Source: Olsenella uli DSM 7084 (lineage in GTDB: Bacteria > Actinomycetota > Coriobacteriia > Coriobacteriales > Atopobiaceae). Taken from it: DNA of 64,000 bases. The notes under the pieces were generated by a model that ran no database searches, was not told the origin of the DNA, and saw only the letters and a program-made list of their open reading frames with translations. The stretch covers positions 1,969,186 through 2,033,185 of the forward strand of contig NC_014363.1 of assembly GCF_000143845.1 (NCBI RefSeq), written 5' to 3'. The first letter of the stretch is position 1. Each line of letters opens with the position of its first letter. A program made the translations under genes and the position numbers. Of this stretch, positions 1 to 7,285 are shown one piece after another.

Positions 1-521
1 ACGCCCAACGGACGGATGACGCGGGAGAGGTAGGTCGCCGTGGTCTCGCCCTCGACGTCGGGGTTGGTGGCCAGGATGACCTCCTTGACCGATTCGTCGG
101 CAAGGCGCTGGAGCAGCTCCTTGACATGCAGCTGGTCGGGCCCGATCTTGTCCATGGGCGAGATCACTCCCCCAAGCACATGATAGAGCCCGTGGTAGGC
201 GCCCGTACGCTCGATTGCGGAAACGTCACGGGGCTCCGACACCACGCAGATGGTCCCCCGGTCGCGCGAGAGGTCCGCACAGACGTCACAGGTGTCGCGC
301 GTGGCATACGAGAAGCACACCGGGCAGAAGTGGACCTGCTGCTTGACCTGCATGATGGCCCCACTCAGCCTACGGGCCGCCTCGACGTCCGCCTCGAGCA
401 GCCAATAGGCTATGCGCTGTGCCGACTTGGGGCCGATGCCCGGCAACCTGCCCAGCTCGTCGAGCAGGCGCTGCAGAGCCCTGCCGTCGCTTGTCGTGCC
501 ATCCGGCGTGCGGGCGTCCAC
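1..521 (-). CDS. recR: Recombination mediator RecR (3' end cut by window edge)
   Basis: RecR works with RecO/RecF to load RecA on gapped DNA. Read leftward from the GTG at 521, the product has the helix-hairpin-helix LPGIGPKSAQR (residues 25-35), a four-cysteine zinc finger (Cys65, 68, 77, 80) and the Toprim segment ATNPDVEGE (150-158). About 173 of roughly 198 residues are present, so some 25 C-terminal residues lie outside the window. GTG 521 is the only reasonable start, because an in-frame stop lies about 30 bases upstream. It begins 2 bases past the stop of ybaB, so the two are probably translationally coupled. The dnaX-ybaB-recR order is classical. Confidence 0.95.
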   Translation of the reverse strand, partial: MDARTPDGTTSDGRALQRLLDELGRLPGIGPKSAQRIAYWLLEADVEAARRLSGAIMQVKQQVHFCPVCFSYATRDTCDVCADLSRDRGTICVVSEPRDVSAIERTGAYHGLYHVLGGVISPMDKIGPDQLHVKELLQRLADESVKEVILATNPDVEGETTATYLSRVIRPLG

Positions 522-522
522 C

Positions 523-837
523 CTAGAACAGCCCCGGGATGTTCATGCCACCGGTCACGGAGCCCAGCTGCTGGTTGGCTGCGTCCTGGGCGCTGGAGAG
601 GCACTCGTTGACGGCCGCCAGGAGGGAGTCCTGGAGAAGCTCGACGTCAGCGGGGTCGCAGGCGTCGGGATCGATGGTGATGGAGGTGATCCTCATGTCT
701 GCCGTCCCCTCGACCTTGACCATGCCGCCGCCGGCAGAGGCCGAGACGGGGATGTCCGCGAGACGGTCCTGGGCGTCGGCCAGCTGCCTCTGCATCTTCT
801 GGGCCTGCTTCATCATCTGCTGCATGTTCATGCACAT
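523..837 (-). CDS. ybaB: YbaB/EbfC family nucleoid-associated protein
   Basis: Small dimeric DNA-binding protein of the YbaB/EbfC family, 104 residues, the usual length. The Met-rich N-terminal helix (MNMQQMMKQAQKMQRQL), the central beta hairpin containing the conserved G-x-V-K-V-x-G-T segment and the C-terminal helix ending in GGMNIPGLF are all typical. It sits between dnaX and recR on the same strand, 36 bases after dnaX, and is presumably cotranscribed with both. Its precise role (nucleoid binding, possibly assisting RecR or replication restart) is known only broadly for the family. Confidence 0.95.
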   Translation of the reverse strand: MCMNMQQMMKQAQKMQRQLADAQDRLADIPVSASAGGGMVKVEGTADMRITSITIDPDACDPADVELLQDSLLAAVNECLSSAQDAANQQLGSVTGGMNIPGLF

Positions 838-873
838 CTCTCCTCTTCGTGGGGCCTTGGGCGGTTGGGGTGG

Positions 874-3072
874 TTAGTCGTCGAGGTCGTCGTCTTCCTC
901 GGGGTCGGGCACGAACTCGTCCTGGGCGTCGTAGTCATCGTCATCCAGGCCCACGGGGTCTTCTGCGACGTCGGACGGGGACTCGACGCTCATGTTGACG
1001 CCCGTGCCAAAGACGTCGGTCAGCATCGACATGATGCTTCGCGCCTCGTCGGGCAGGACATCGGGTTGGGTTGTCGGGCTGGGCTCGGAGGCGGGAGCCG
1101 GCGCGGCCGTCGACTTGGGTGCGGGAGCCGGCGCGGCCGTCGGCTTGGGTGCGGGAGCCGGTGCGGGCTCGGCCGGCACGTCGTCGTAGGGGACCTCCTC
1201 GTACGGAGGCGCGTCATCCCACGGGGCCGGATATGGGGGGGCCTCCTGGACAGGGGCCCCCGCTTCCCCGGCAGCGGGGGCGCAACGTGGCGCGGGAGCG
1301 GACGGGGGTGGCGTCGGCGCAGGCGCGGGCTCTGCGCGAGGCGCGGGTGTGGGCTCTGCGCGAGGCGCGGACACGGGAGCCGAGACGACCTCGCGCTTGC
1401 TGCGGGCGATGTCCGCCCCCCTGAGGCTCGACTCGGCATAGGTCAGCGAGCGCTCCCCGAAGACCGCGGAGACGGCGCGCTCCACCACGTCACGGACGTC
1501 GGGGCGCTCGAGCATCTTGCAGGCGAAGGCGGAGCCCTTCGGCAGGTTGATGAGCAGATGAGAGCCGTCATCCGAGACGGGTGTGGACGCCATGAGCAAC
1601 GAGCCGCGCGGCGGGTTGGTCCGGACCAGCCCGTCGACGACCTGCCTCCACTTACGCTGCAGCTCACCCGCGTCCGTGATGGCGCCGCGCACGCCGGGGG
1701 CCGCGGGGGCAGGGGCGGAATCCGTTGCGGCAGGCGATGCCGCCGCGGGGGCAGGGGGCACGGCGGGCGTCTCCGGAGCGGGACCAGGAGACGCGACGGG
1801 CTTCGGCTGGGTCGCGGGAACGGGATGTGGCTTGGGGAGGGGCGCGGGCTCGATCCCAGGCCGCGACGATGCGGTGGCAGGCCGGACGGACTCCCGCGGT
1901 GTCGGGACGCCGGATGCCCTGAGCGAGGCCAGCTGATGCTCGAGGCGGGAGATGCGGTCGGCCAAAGACTCGAGCGTCAGATCGCTCTTGGGACGGGCGA
2001 TCCTGGTGAGGGCGACCTCCAGCACCAGTCGCTGGTTGGTCGCAGTGCGCATCTCGCTCGAGGCGGCACTGACGCAGTCAAGGGCATGGGCGACGCGGTC
2101 CACAGAGCCAAAGGCGAGCGCCTCGTCCTTGAGCTGGCGCAGCCCCTCCTCGTCCGCATCGACGACGCCTGGCGTCGCGCCCACGGCGCTGACGACGTAG
2201 ACGTCGCGCAGGTGCGCGGCAAGCTCGCGGGAGAACTGCAGAAGGTCGCGACCGGCATCCACCAGGTCCGCGACCGTCCCAAAGAGCGAGGGGACGTTCC
2301 GCTCGGCCATGGCGCAGGCAACGCTTGCCAGCTGGGAGCCTGACACCTCGCCGAGAAGGTCACGGGCTGCCTCGACCGAAATCTTGCCGCTCCCGAAGAC
2401 GGAGAGCTGCTCCAGGGTGGAGAGGGCGTCACGCATGCCACCACGGGCGTGGCGGACGACGAGTTCGATGGCTGCCACATCGTAGGAGAAGCCCTCCTCG
2501 TCACAGACCCGTGTCAGGTGCGCCTTGATGTCATCGTTGCCGATGGCATGGAAGTCGAATCGCTGGACGCGGCTGAGGATGGTCTCGGGAATCTTCTGCG
2601 GGTCTGTGGTGCACAGGACGAAGAGCGTGTGCTCGGGCGGCTCCTCGAGGGTCTTGAGCAGCGCGTTGAACGCTGCCGTGGTGAGCATGTGGACCTCGTC
2701 GATGATGTAGACCTTGTAGCCGCCGCGGACGGGCGCATAGCTGACGCGGCTGATGATCTCCTCGCGTACGTTGTCGACGCCGGTGCGCGAGGCGGCATCG
2801 AGCTCGTACACGTCGGGATGGTCGCCGCTGGCGATGAGCCTGCACTGCTCGCAGCTGCCGTCAGGCAGGTGGCCGGCACCCCGCTCGCACATGAGCGCCT
2901 TGGCTAGCAGGCGCGCCATGGTGGTCTTGCCCGTGCCGCGCGGGCCGCAGAACAGGTATGCGTGGCTGGTGCGACCCTCAAGCACCGCATGCTCGAGGGT
3001 CGAGACGACGTGCTGTTGGCCGACGACGTCCGCAAAGGTCTGCGGTCGGTACTTGGTGTAGAGCGATTCCAT
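874..3072 (-). CDS. dnaX: DNA polymerase III subunit gamma/tau
   Basis: Clamp-loader ATPase of the replisome, 732 residues from ATG 3072 (MESLYTKYRP), which has GGAGG upstream; a longer reading frame to 3117 has no support. Walker A is GPRGTGKTT (residues 43-51), followed by the Cys cluster of the zinc module and the DEVHML Walker B region. After the AAA+ and collar domains (to about residue 370) comes a long Pro/Ala-rich linker with tandem PAPAPK-type repeats, another folded segment near residues 440-540, and a very acidic tail. I see no poly-A slippery site, so separate gamma and tau products by frameshift are not indicated. Confidence 0.96.
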   Translation of the reverse strand: MESLYTKYRPQTFADVVGQQHVVSTLEHAVLEGRTSHAYLFCGPRGTGKTTMARLLAKALMCERGAGHLPDGSCEQCRLIASGDHPDVYELDAASRTGVDNVREEIISRVSYAPVRGGYKVYIIDEVHMLTTAAFNALLKTLEEPPEHTLFVLCTTDPQKIPETILSRVQRFDFHAIGNDDIKAHLTRVCDEEGFSYDVAAIELVVRHARGGMRDALSTLEQLSVFGSGKISVEAARDLLGEVSGSQLASVACAMAERNVPSLFGTVADLVDAGRDLLQFSRELAAHLRDVYVVSAVGATPGVVDADEEGLRQLKDEALAFGSVDRVAHALDCVSAASSEMRTATNQRLVLEVALTRIARPKSDLTLESLADRISRLEHQLASLRASGVPTPRESVRPATASSRPGIEPAPLPKPHPVPATQPKPVASPGPAPETPAVPPAPAAASPAATDSAPAPAAPGVRGAITDAGELQRKWRQVVDGLVRTNPPRGSLLMASTPVSDDGSHLLINLPKGSAFACKMLERPDVRDVVERAVSAVFGERSLTYAESSLRGADIARSKREVVSAPVSAPRAEPTPAPRAEPAPAPTPPPSAPAPRCAPAAGEAGAPVQEAPPYPAPWDDAPPYEEVPYDDVPAEPAPAPAPKPTAAPAPAPKSTAAPAPASEPSPTTQPDVLPDEARSIMSMLTDVFGTGVNMSVESPSDVAEDPVGLDDDDYDAQDEFVPDPEEDDDLDD

Positions 3073-3224
3073 GGCGCCTCCGATGGCCCCTGCGGGGCGG
3101 TGTCTGCTAGGCGTCAAGTATACCCGCGGACACAGCCGGCGCCCGTGGCTCCACGGAAGGTTCGGCGCCGTCGGGAGTGCCGGCGGCGAACGGGACGAAC
3201 CCAGGGACGCTTGCCGAGGGGAGC

Positions 3225-3884
3225 TTAGGGCAGCAGGCCCAGACCGCGGGCCCGCGCACGGAACTCCCGGGGCCGCAGCACACGGACTCGCAGGAAAAAT
3301 CCGCTTTCGTCACCCGTGACGAGCGCGATTCCCGCATTGGGGACGCGGATGGTCTCGCTCCTGACCTTGCGCACCAGGGCCGGTCCCTCGCCAAACTCGA
3401 GGAGCACGTACCTGAAGAGCGCCCCATGGGCCACCACCAGCACGTTATCGCCGTCCTGAGCCTCCTCATACATGCGCGCGAACGCCGACCTCACGCGAGC
3501 ACGCACCTGGGCACCCGCCTCACCGCCATAGCGCGAGAAGTCCTGCGCCATGAAGCAGGCGGAGAAGCGCAGACGGTAGCGCTCGTACGGCTTCCCGTCC
3601 AGTGTGCCAAAGTCAAACTCCCTCAGGTCAGGAAGGCTTGTGGGCACAAGGCCCCTGCCCTCGAGGAGGATCGACGCAGTCTGGCGGGCCCGCCCCAGAG
3701 GCGACACGTAGCAGCGGGCAAAATCAACGTCCCCAAGGGCGCGTGCGCTGTCGCGCACCGCGCCCAGGGACTCCGGCGCCAAAGGCGAGTCGACATCGGC
3801 ACCCTGGATGATGCGGTCGCGGTTGAACTCCGTGCGGCCATGGCGGACGTAGAGGAAGTCGACCCGCTTCACACCCTGCTTCAT
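3225..3884 (-). CDS. Histidine phosphatase family protein (phosphoglycerate mutase-like)
   Basis: 219-residue member of the branch-1 histidine phosphatase superfamily. The catalytic RHG motif is at residues 14-16 (LYVRHGRTEFN) and the second histidine lies in LVVAHGALFRY; the SPLGRARQTA segment supplies the second arginine. ATG 3884 is preferred over the longer frame to 3947 because a G-rich ribosome site lies just before it and the RHG strand then starts at the normal distance. Substrate cannot be told from sequence: members act on phosphosugars, phosphoglycerate, adenosylcobalamin precursors or proteins. It lies downstream of the GtrA/GH3 genes, perhaps in one transcript. Confidence 0.85.
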   Translation of the reverse strand: MKQGVKRVDFLYVRHGRTEFNRDRIIQGADVDSPLAPESLGAVRDSARALGDVDFARCYVSPLGRARQTASILLEGRGLVPTSLPDLREFDFGTLDGKPYERYRLRFSACFMAQDFSRYGGEAGAQVRARVRSAFARMYEEAQDGDNVLVVAHGALFRYVLLEFGEGPALVRKVRSETIRVPNAGIALVTGDESGFFLRVRVLRPREFRARARGLGLLP

Positions 3885-3936
3885 ATGACCCCCCGGCTGC
3901 GGCCAAGACCGCGCGTCCCCCTCGGCGCGCCCTCCC

Positions 3937-4446
3937 TCAGGCGGCACCCTTCGATGGCATGATCCAGAACTTCAGCAGAGGGAAGCTCACCACCACGGCG
4001 AGCAGCGTGTTGACCACCGACGCCACGGTACCGGCCAGACCGGCGCCCATGCCAAACGCCTGCTGGCAGAAGCCCGTGACGTAGCCAGGCAGGATCAAGT
4101 TCACGACGACGATGAGGACCGCCAGGAGGGCATACTTCCAAGCGGCGTCACCGAAGGAGGCGTCGGACTTGAAGACGAGCTTCATCTGCACGAAGAAGTT
4201 TACTACCTGCGCCAGGACCTCGGCTATCAGGAAGGTCACGAAGCCGCCGACGCCATTGGATCCTGGCGCCGTGTAATTGAAGATCAGAAAGCCGAACGGA
4301 GTTGCAAGGCCCAGGGCGTCGATGAAGACCGCCGTGCCCAGCCAAGTGCAGACGAAGCGCGTTATGGTGCTGACGTTGCTGAGAATGTTGAACTTGATGA
4401 ACTCCCACAGCGGCTGATGGTGCTCGGCCCATTCCTTGAGTGCCAT
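3937..4446 (-). CDS. GtrA-like polytopic membrane protein
   Basis: 169 residues from ATG 4446, behind GGAGGGGAAG. The start is chosen there because the frame extended to 4569 adds an unrelated basic stretch. Four hydrophobic segments are evident (around residues 15-45, 50-80, 85-110 and 125-150), with the conserved N-terminal WEFIKFNILSNVSTITRF region characteristic of GtrA/DPMS-type proteins. Family members help move lipid-linked sugars across the membrane or partner with glycosyltransferases. It begins 38 bases after a GH3 glycosidase gene on the same strand, so a common operon and a glycan-related role are plausible but inferred. Confidence 0.8.
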   Translation of the reverse strand: MALKEWAEHHQPLWEFIKFNILSNVSTITRFVCTWLGTAVFIDALGLATPFGFLIFNYTAPGSNGVGGFVTFLIAEVLAQVVNFFVQMKLVFKSDASFGDAAWKYALLAVLIVVVNLILPGYVTGFCQQAFGMGAGLAGTVASVVNTLLAVVVSFPLLKFWIMPSKGAA

Positions 4447-4484
4447 GCGCCTTCCCCTCCTAGACGTGCGCGGAGCGCCGCTCC

Positions 4485-7043
4485 CTAGAGTCTCTTGGCA
4501 AACGATGCGTCCTTCATCCGGCCGCTCGCGAACGCCGCCAGGATCGGCAGCAGGACCCAAAGCGCCCACGCCAACACGCCCCAGCCCAAGCCGCCGGAAA
4601 GCAGCCAGACGGCCACGGCGGGGACGATGCCCAGGACGCCCCAGCCCTTTGCCTCGCGCACCAACGCGTCGACGACGCCCATGCAGACGGGCGGGGCCAT
4701 CTTTGCTATGGCGTGCAGCGGCATGTTGTAGACGAACTCGACGTTGAGGTCGGGTGCGCCCTTGGCGAAGTTCCTACGGTGCAGGTGCCCCAGGATGCCA
4801 CCAACCAGCCAGAGAAGCGGGCTGCGCGTATGACCGAGGTCGCGGAAGCACATGTCGCGGCCTATCTTGACCCCTGGGCTGGGGGCGGCACGGCCGAGCA
4901 GCGCCTCGAACTCGGCGTCAGGCACGTTGGCCACACAGCCGCTCTGGTAGGAGGGAAGCCCCACGCCTTCGTAGGGGTCGGGCGCGCCAGTGCCTGCGAC
5001 CTCGGCCGTCGCGGTCAAGCGAACGTCCTCGCACGACGCGCCGACGCGCAGCTCATAGCTGCCACCCTCGACCTCCCAAGAGCCCGTCCTTGGGTTGAAG
5101 TAGCGAAACGCCTTGTCATCCAAGGGGATCGTGACCTCGCGGGACTCGCCTACCGCAAGCTCCACGCGCGCGAAGCCCTTGAGCTCCTGGGTGGGACGGA
5201 ACACCTTGCGGCTGGGCAGCGCAACGTAGAGCTGGGCGACCTCGGCACCCGCCACGTCACCGGTGTTGGAGACCACGAAGGTCACCGCCTGGGGGACGCC
5301 CTCGGCATTGGTGACGACCCTCTCGTCTGCGTAGGAGAAGGTCGTGTAGCTCAGCCCGAAGCCAAACGGGAACGCGACGGGGACGGAGGCGCTCTGGTAG
5401 TAGCGGTAGCCCACGTAGAGCCCCTCGCGGTACTCCGCCGTGGCCCCTTCGCTGGGGAAGGTCCCTGCTGTGGGCGTGTCGGCAAGGGAGAGCGGCCAGG
5501 TCTCGGCCAGATGGCCGGAGGGGTTCACCTTGCCCGTCAGCACGTCCACGGCGGCATCGGCACCCGCCTGGCCGCCTAGGGCCAGGTATAGCAGGGCGTC
5601 GCAGTCCTTGGCCCACGACGTCTCGACCACGCTGCCTGCAGACAGCAGCACCACGACCTGCCCGCAGGTGGAGCGGATGCGTTCCAGCAGGTCGATCTGG
5701 TTCTGGTTCAGGCGCATGCGGGTGCGGTCGGCACCCTCGGTCTCGTCGGACTCGCCCAGCCCGAGGCACACGAGGGCGACCTCGGCCTTGCGCGCAAGCT
5801 CCTCGGCTGCGGCGAGCTTGCCGGCGTCGGCCTGGCCATCGCGGTCGAAGCCGGGCTCGAAGCCCACGAGCGAAAGCTCGTCGCTGTCCCCTATGACGTC
5901 AAGCAGCGAGTCCAGCCTGGTGCAATTCACCAGAGAGGATCCTGCCCCCTGGTAGCGGGGAGCGCGCGCAAAGTCGCCGATGAGCGCCACGCGCGTGCCG
6001 ATTGCGAGCGGCAGGGCGGCACGCTCCTTGCCCGCAGGGACGTCGTTCTTCATCAGCACGATGCCCTGTGCGGCAACCCTGCGGGCAAGCTCGTGGTGGG
6101 CGTCGACGTCGAACGTGGCCGGCGCGGACTTAACCGCCTCGTCGGTATGGAAGACGAGCGCAAGCGCCTCACGTACACGCACGTCGACCACGGACCCCTC
6201 GATCAGCCCTCCTCGCACGGCATCCACCAGCTCGCGCACGGAGTCCAGGCCGGGATCGGGCATCTCGAGGGTGGAGCCCGCGGCGACGCCCGCGACGTGG
6301 TCGACCGAGGCGCCCCAGTCGGTGACGACCGCGCCGCCAAAGCCCCATTCGTCGCGCAGGACCTCCTGCAGCAGGTGGGCGTTCTCGTTGGCGTACGTGC
6401 CATTGACCAGGTTGTAGCTGCTCATGATGGCCATGGGGTGGCTCTCGCGCACCACGGTCTCGAATGCGGAGAGATAGAGCTCCCGCAGCGTGCGCTCGTC
6501 CAGCACGGAGTCGGATGCCTGGCGGCGCGTCTCCTGGCTGTTGACGGCAAAGTGCTTGGGACACGCGGCGACGCCCTGCCCCTGGATGCCGCGCACGAAG
6601 CCAGCCGCCATCTTGCCGGCAAGGTAGGGGTCCTCGCTGAAGTACTCGAAGTTGCGACCGCAGAGTGGGCTCCGCTTGAGACAGAGCCCTGGCCCCAAAA
6701 GGACGTTCACACCCTGGACCTTGGCCTCCATGCCCAGGGCGGCGCCCATCTCCTGACCCAGCTCGGGGTTCCAAGTGTTGGCGACGGTCACCGCCGTGGG
6801 AAAGCAGGTGGCAGGCAGGCTGCCGCCGATGCCCAGGTGGTTGGCACCCTCCGCCTGATGACGCAGGCCGTGGGGGCCATCGGAGAACTGGAGCTCGGGC
6901 ACGCCAAGCCCCGGGAAGGCGCGGGTGCCGAAGGCGGTGGCGCCGGACAGCAGCGCGCACTTCTGCTCGAGGCTCATCTTGCCAAGGACGGACCCCACCC
7001 TGGCGTCCAGCTCGCAGCATGCGTCCGCTCTCTCATCATTCAA
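4485..7043 (-). CDS. GH3 beta-glucosidase-type glycoside hydrolase with C-terminal membrane tail
   Basis: 852 residues. Conventional order: GH3 N-terminal barrel (about 20-300) with KHFAVN near 163 and the nucleophile Asp242 in VVTDWGAS; GH3 C-terminal sandwich (about 320-530); fibronectin-III-like domain (about 590-680, with AEVAQLYV and QELKGF). It then carries an extra segment of about 150 residues ending in two hydrophobic stretches (VLGIVPAVAVWLLSGG and VLAWALWVLLPILAAF). No signal peptide is visible, so the catalytic part is probably cytoplasmic with a membrane-associated tail. It likely cleaves beta-linked glucosides or aryl-glycosides; GH3 also includes xylosidases and N-acetylglucosaminidases, so substrate is open. 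Confidence 0.93.
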   Translation of the reverse strand: MNDERADACCELDARVGSVLGKMSLEQKCALLSGATAFGTRAFPGLGVPELQFSDGPHGLRHQAEGANHLGIGGSLPATCFPTAVTVANTWNPELGQEMGAALGMEAKVQGVNVLLGPGLCLKRSPLCGRNFEYFSEDPYLAGKMAAGFVRGIQGQGVAACPKHFAVNSQETRRQASDSVLDERTLRELYLSAFETVVRESHPMAIMSSYNLVNGTYANENAHLLQEVLRDEWGFGGAVVTDWGASVDHVAGVAAGSTLEMPDPGLDSVRELVDAVRGGLIEGSVVDVRVREALALVFHTDEAVKSAPATFDVDAHHELARRVAAQGIVLMKNDVPAGKERAALPLAIGTRVALIGDFARAPRYQGAGSSLVNCTRLDSLLDVIGDSDELSLVGFEPGFDRDGQADAGKLAAAEELARKAEVALVCLGLGESDETEGADRTRMRLNQNQIDLLERIRSTCGQVVVLLSAGSVVETSWAKDCDALLYLALGGQAGADAAVDVLTGKVNPSGHLAETWPLSLADTPTAGTFPSEGATAEYREGLYVGYRYYQSASVPVAFPFGFGLSYTTFSYADERVVTNAEGVPQAVTFVVSNTGDVAGAEVAQLYVALPSRKVFRPTQELKGFARVELAVGESREVTIPLDDKAFRYFNPRTGSWEVEGGSYELRVGASCEDVRLTATAEVAGTGAPDPYEGVGLPSYQSGCVANVPDAEFEALLGRAAPSPGVKIGRDMCFRDLGHTRSPLLWLVGGILGHLHRRNFAKGAPDLNVEFVYNMPLHAIAKMAPPVCMGVVDALVREAKGWGVLGIVPAVAVWLLSGGLGWGVLAWALWVLLPILAAFASGRMKDASFAKRL

Positions 7044-7169
7044 GGGCGTTCCTCCTTCTCATCAGTCTTCGCATCTAACGATATGCATACGCAAACCGCA
7101 TCGGCGCAAGACAACGCAATTGGTCGCTTTTGGGGCGCATCTGGTCGCACTCGTCACCAAAGAAGCGGC

Positions 7170-7205
7170 AAAAACGGGACCGGCCTGATGGGCAGGCCGG
7201 TCCCG
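7170..7205 (-). terminator. Rho-independent terminator after the permuted GH3 gene
   Basis: On the minus strand an 11-bp perfect stem (CGGGACCGGCC with GGCCGGTCCCG, loop of 9) is followed directly by TTTTT. It lies 80 bases past the stop of the gene ending at 7286 and should separate it from the GH3 gene that follows, making the latter a separate transcription unit. Confidence 0.85.
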
Positions 7206-7285
7206 CCGCAGGTCACGAGTCACCTTGGAGAGAGACGTGGCGGGGGAAGGGGCTCGCGTCCGCGACGCATTCCCTGACGCGGGAA

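Noticed and set aside
412-2343. Long plus-strand reading frame opposite dnaX
   Set aside because: Arg/Gly/His-rich low-complexity shadow of dnaX caused by high GC; dnaX is certain.
874-3072. Programmed frameshift producing gamma
   Set aside because: No A-rich slippery heptamer followed by a stem-loop was seen in dnaX.
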